From: Prevotellaceae bacterium
Lineage (GTDB): Bacteria > Bacteroidota > Bacteroidia > Bacteroidales > UBA932
NCBI GenBank assembly: GCA_031259805.1
Contig: JAIRKX010000072.1
Coordinates: 1 to 6,139 of the forward strand
DNA length: 6,139 nucleotides
Reading direction: 5' to 3'
The translations under genes were made by a program, and so were the position numbers. How positions within the stretch are numbered: position 1 is the stretch's first letter; every line of letters starts with the position of its first letter. Below are positions 5,943 through 6,139 of the stretch, in pieces. Below the pieces are notes generated by a model, which saw only the letters and a list, made by a program, of their open reading frames with translations, was not told where the DNA came from and did no database searches.

Positions 5943-6031
5943 AGAGGGCTATCCTTAATGATTCCGGCGGAAAGGCAGCGTCCCTCCGCCACTGAAGTTT
6001 TCCATACCCGCACATAGCGGCGTCATTTTTT
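5915..6031 (+). promoter_or_regulatory. Structured leader with mutually exclusive hairpins (candidate attenuator)
   Basis: Several pairings can be drawn. A stop-codon hairpin joins GCTCTCTT (5930-5937) to AAGAGGGC (5942-5949), eight bp with one G-U and a four-base loop. GGCGGA (5966-5971) pairs with TCCGCC (5985-5990). CGCCGG (5925-5930) can instead pair with CCGGCG (5964-5969), which excludes the previous hairpin. A small CGGC/GCCG stem (5915-5918 with 5926-5929) competes for the same bases. Such either-or pairing downstream of a leader ORF and upstream of a terminator-like hairpin is the usual geometry of an attenuator. I looked for cobalamin, TPP, SAM-I, FMN and glycine riboswitch core motifs and did not find them. 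The region could also be a short regulatory RNA of roughly 190 bases. Confidence 0.5.
6006..6031 (+). terminator. Terminator-like hairpin with six T's inside the leader
   Basis: ACCCGC (6006-6011) pairs with GCGGCGT (6017-6023), with C6021 bulged and a five-base loop. After CA comes TTTTTT (6026-6031). The stem is short for a strong terminator, which would suit a conditional one. It lies 85 bases before the next start codon, so it would end transcription before the gene at 6116 if it forms. Confidence 0.45.
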
Positions 6032-6033
6032 AG

Positions 6034-6048
6034 CTCCTGAAAAAGGAG
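6034..6048 (+). other. Short hairpin between the attenuator and the gene at 6116
   Basis: CTCCT (6034-6038) and AGGAG (6044-6048) form a five-bp stem with a GAAAA loop. AGGAG resembles a Shine-Dalgarno sequence, but it is 67 bases from the ATG and the phylum rarely uses one. No T-run follows. It may be the 3' boundary of the structured leader or an mRNA-stabilising element. Confidence 0.35.
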
Positions 6049-6115
6049 AATACGATTTAATACAAACAAACCAAAATATTTTAGTTTTATATGTGTAATT
6101 TAAAATTTTTATACC

Positions 6116-6139
6116 ATGAAAAGAATTATTTTTAAAACA
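6116..6139 (+). CDS. 5' end of an unidentified gene cut by the window edge
   Basis: Only eight codons are visible (MKRIIFKT). The leader just upstream is very A/T-rich (TTTAAAATTTTTATACC), as at other starts in this window. The Lys-Arg followed by hydrophobic residues would suit the beginning of a signal peptide or membrane anchor, but eight residues cannot identify the product. Its nearest plausible promoter is at 5804-5835, so it would be transcribed through the structured leader. Confidence 0.5.

Noticed and set aside
5880..6048. Known riboswitch (cobalamin, TPP, SAM-I) upstream of 6116
   Set aside because: GCCACTG at 5988-5994 and CACTGAG near 5918-5924 recall pieces of cobalamin and TPP elements, and CTCTTACTAAAGAG recalls a SAM-I stem. 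The conserved cores of these classes are absent.
6044..6048. AGGAG as a Shine-Dalgarno site
   Set aside because: It is 67 bases from the ATG at 6116 and sits in a hairpin, and genes in this window start from A/T-rich leaders without such motifs.

Overview
The window reads as a chromosomal segment of a member of the Bacteroidota, most likely order Bacteroidales. The grounds are a DUF3098 gene lying between ftsX and uppP, a PorT-type outer-membrane barrel protein, A/T-rich start-codon leaders without Shine-Dalgarno motifs, and copies of the Bacteroidota -7 promoter box TAnnTTTG in front of the minus-strand units. Genus cannot be fixed from this piece alone.

Left part (1-1574, plus strand). The window opens inside an array of five 21-base tandem repeats (1-105). 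It is followed by a GC-rich gene for an uncharacterised 220-residue protein with a helical N-terminal half and a fibronectin-III-like C-terminal half (146-808), then a secreted outer-membrane beta-barrel protein (857-1513). A strong intrinsic terminator (1537-1574) closes this unit.

Middle (1595-3817, minus strand). ftsX, a DUF3098 membrane-protein gene and uppP run in the same direction. All three products are membrane proteins. FtsX links cytokinesis to wall remodelling, and UppP recycles the undecaprenyl carrier that peptidoglycan synthesis needs, so the group is a cell-division and envelope cluster. A TACCTTTG promoter box lies just upstream of ftsX.

Right part (3857-6139). A complete adenine deaminase gene (purine salvage, minus strand) has its own TACCTTTG promoter box. 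The 504 bases between it and the next gene, whose first eight codons begin at 6116, are not empty. They hold an imperfect inverted repeat resembling a transposon-end pair or MITE (5692-5788), a good plus-strand promoter (5804-5835), a 20-codon leader ORF, mutually exclusive hairpins around and after its stop codon, a terminator-like hairpin with six T's (6006-6031) and another hairpin. This is the layout of a transcription attenuator or cis-regulatory leader controlling the gene cut off by the window edge. I could not match it to any riboswitch class I know, and it is the most interesting part of the window.
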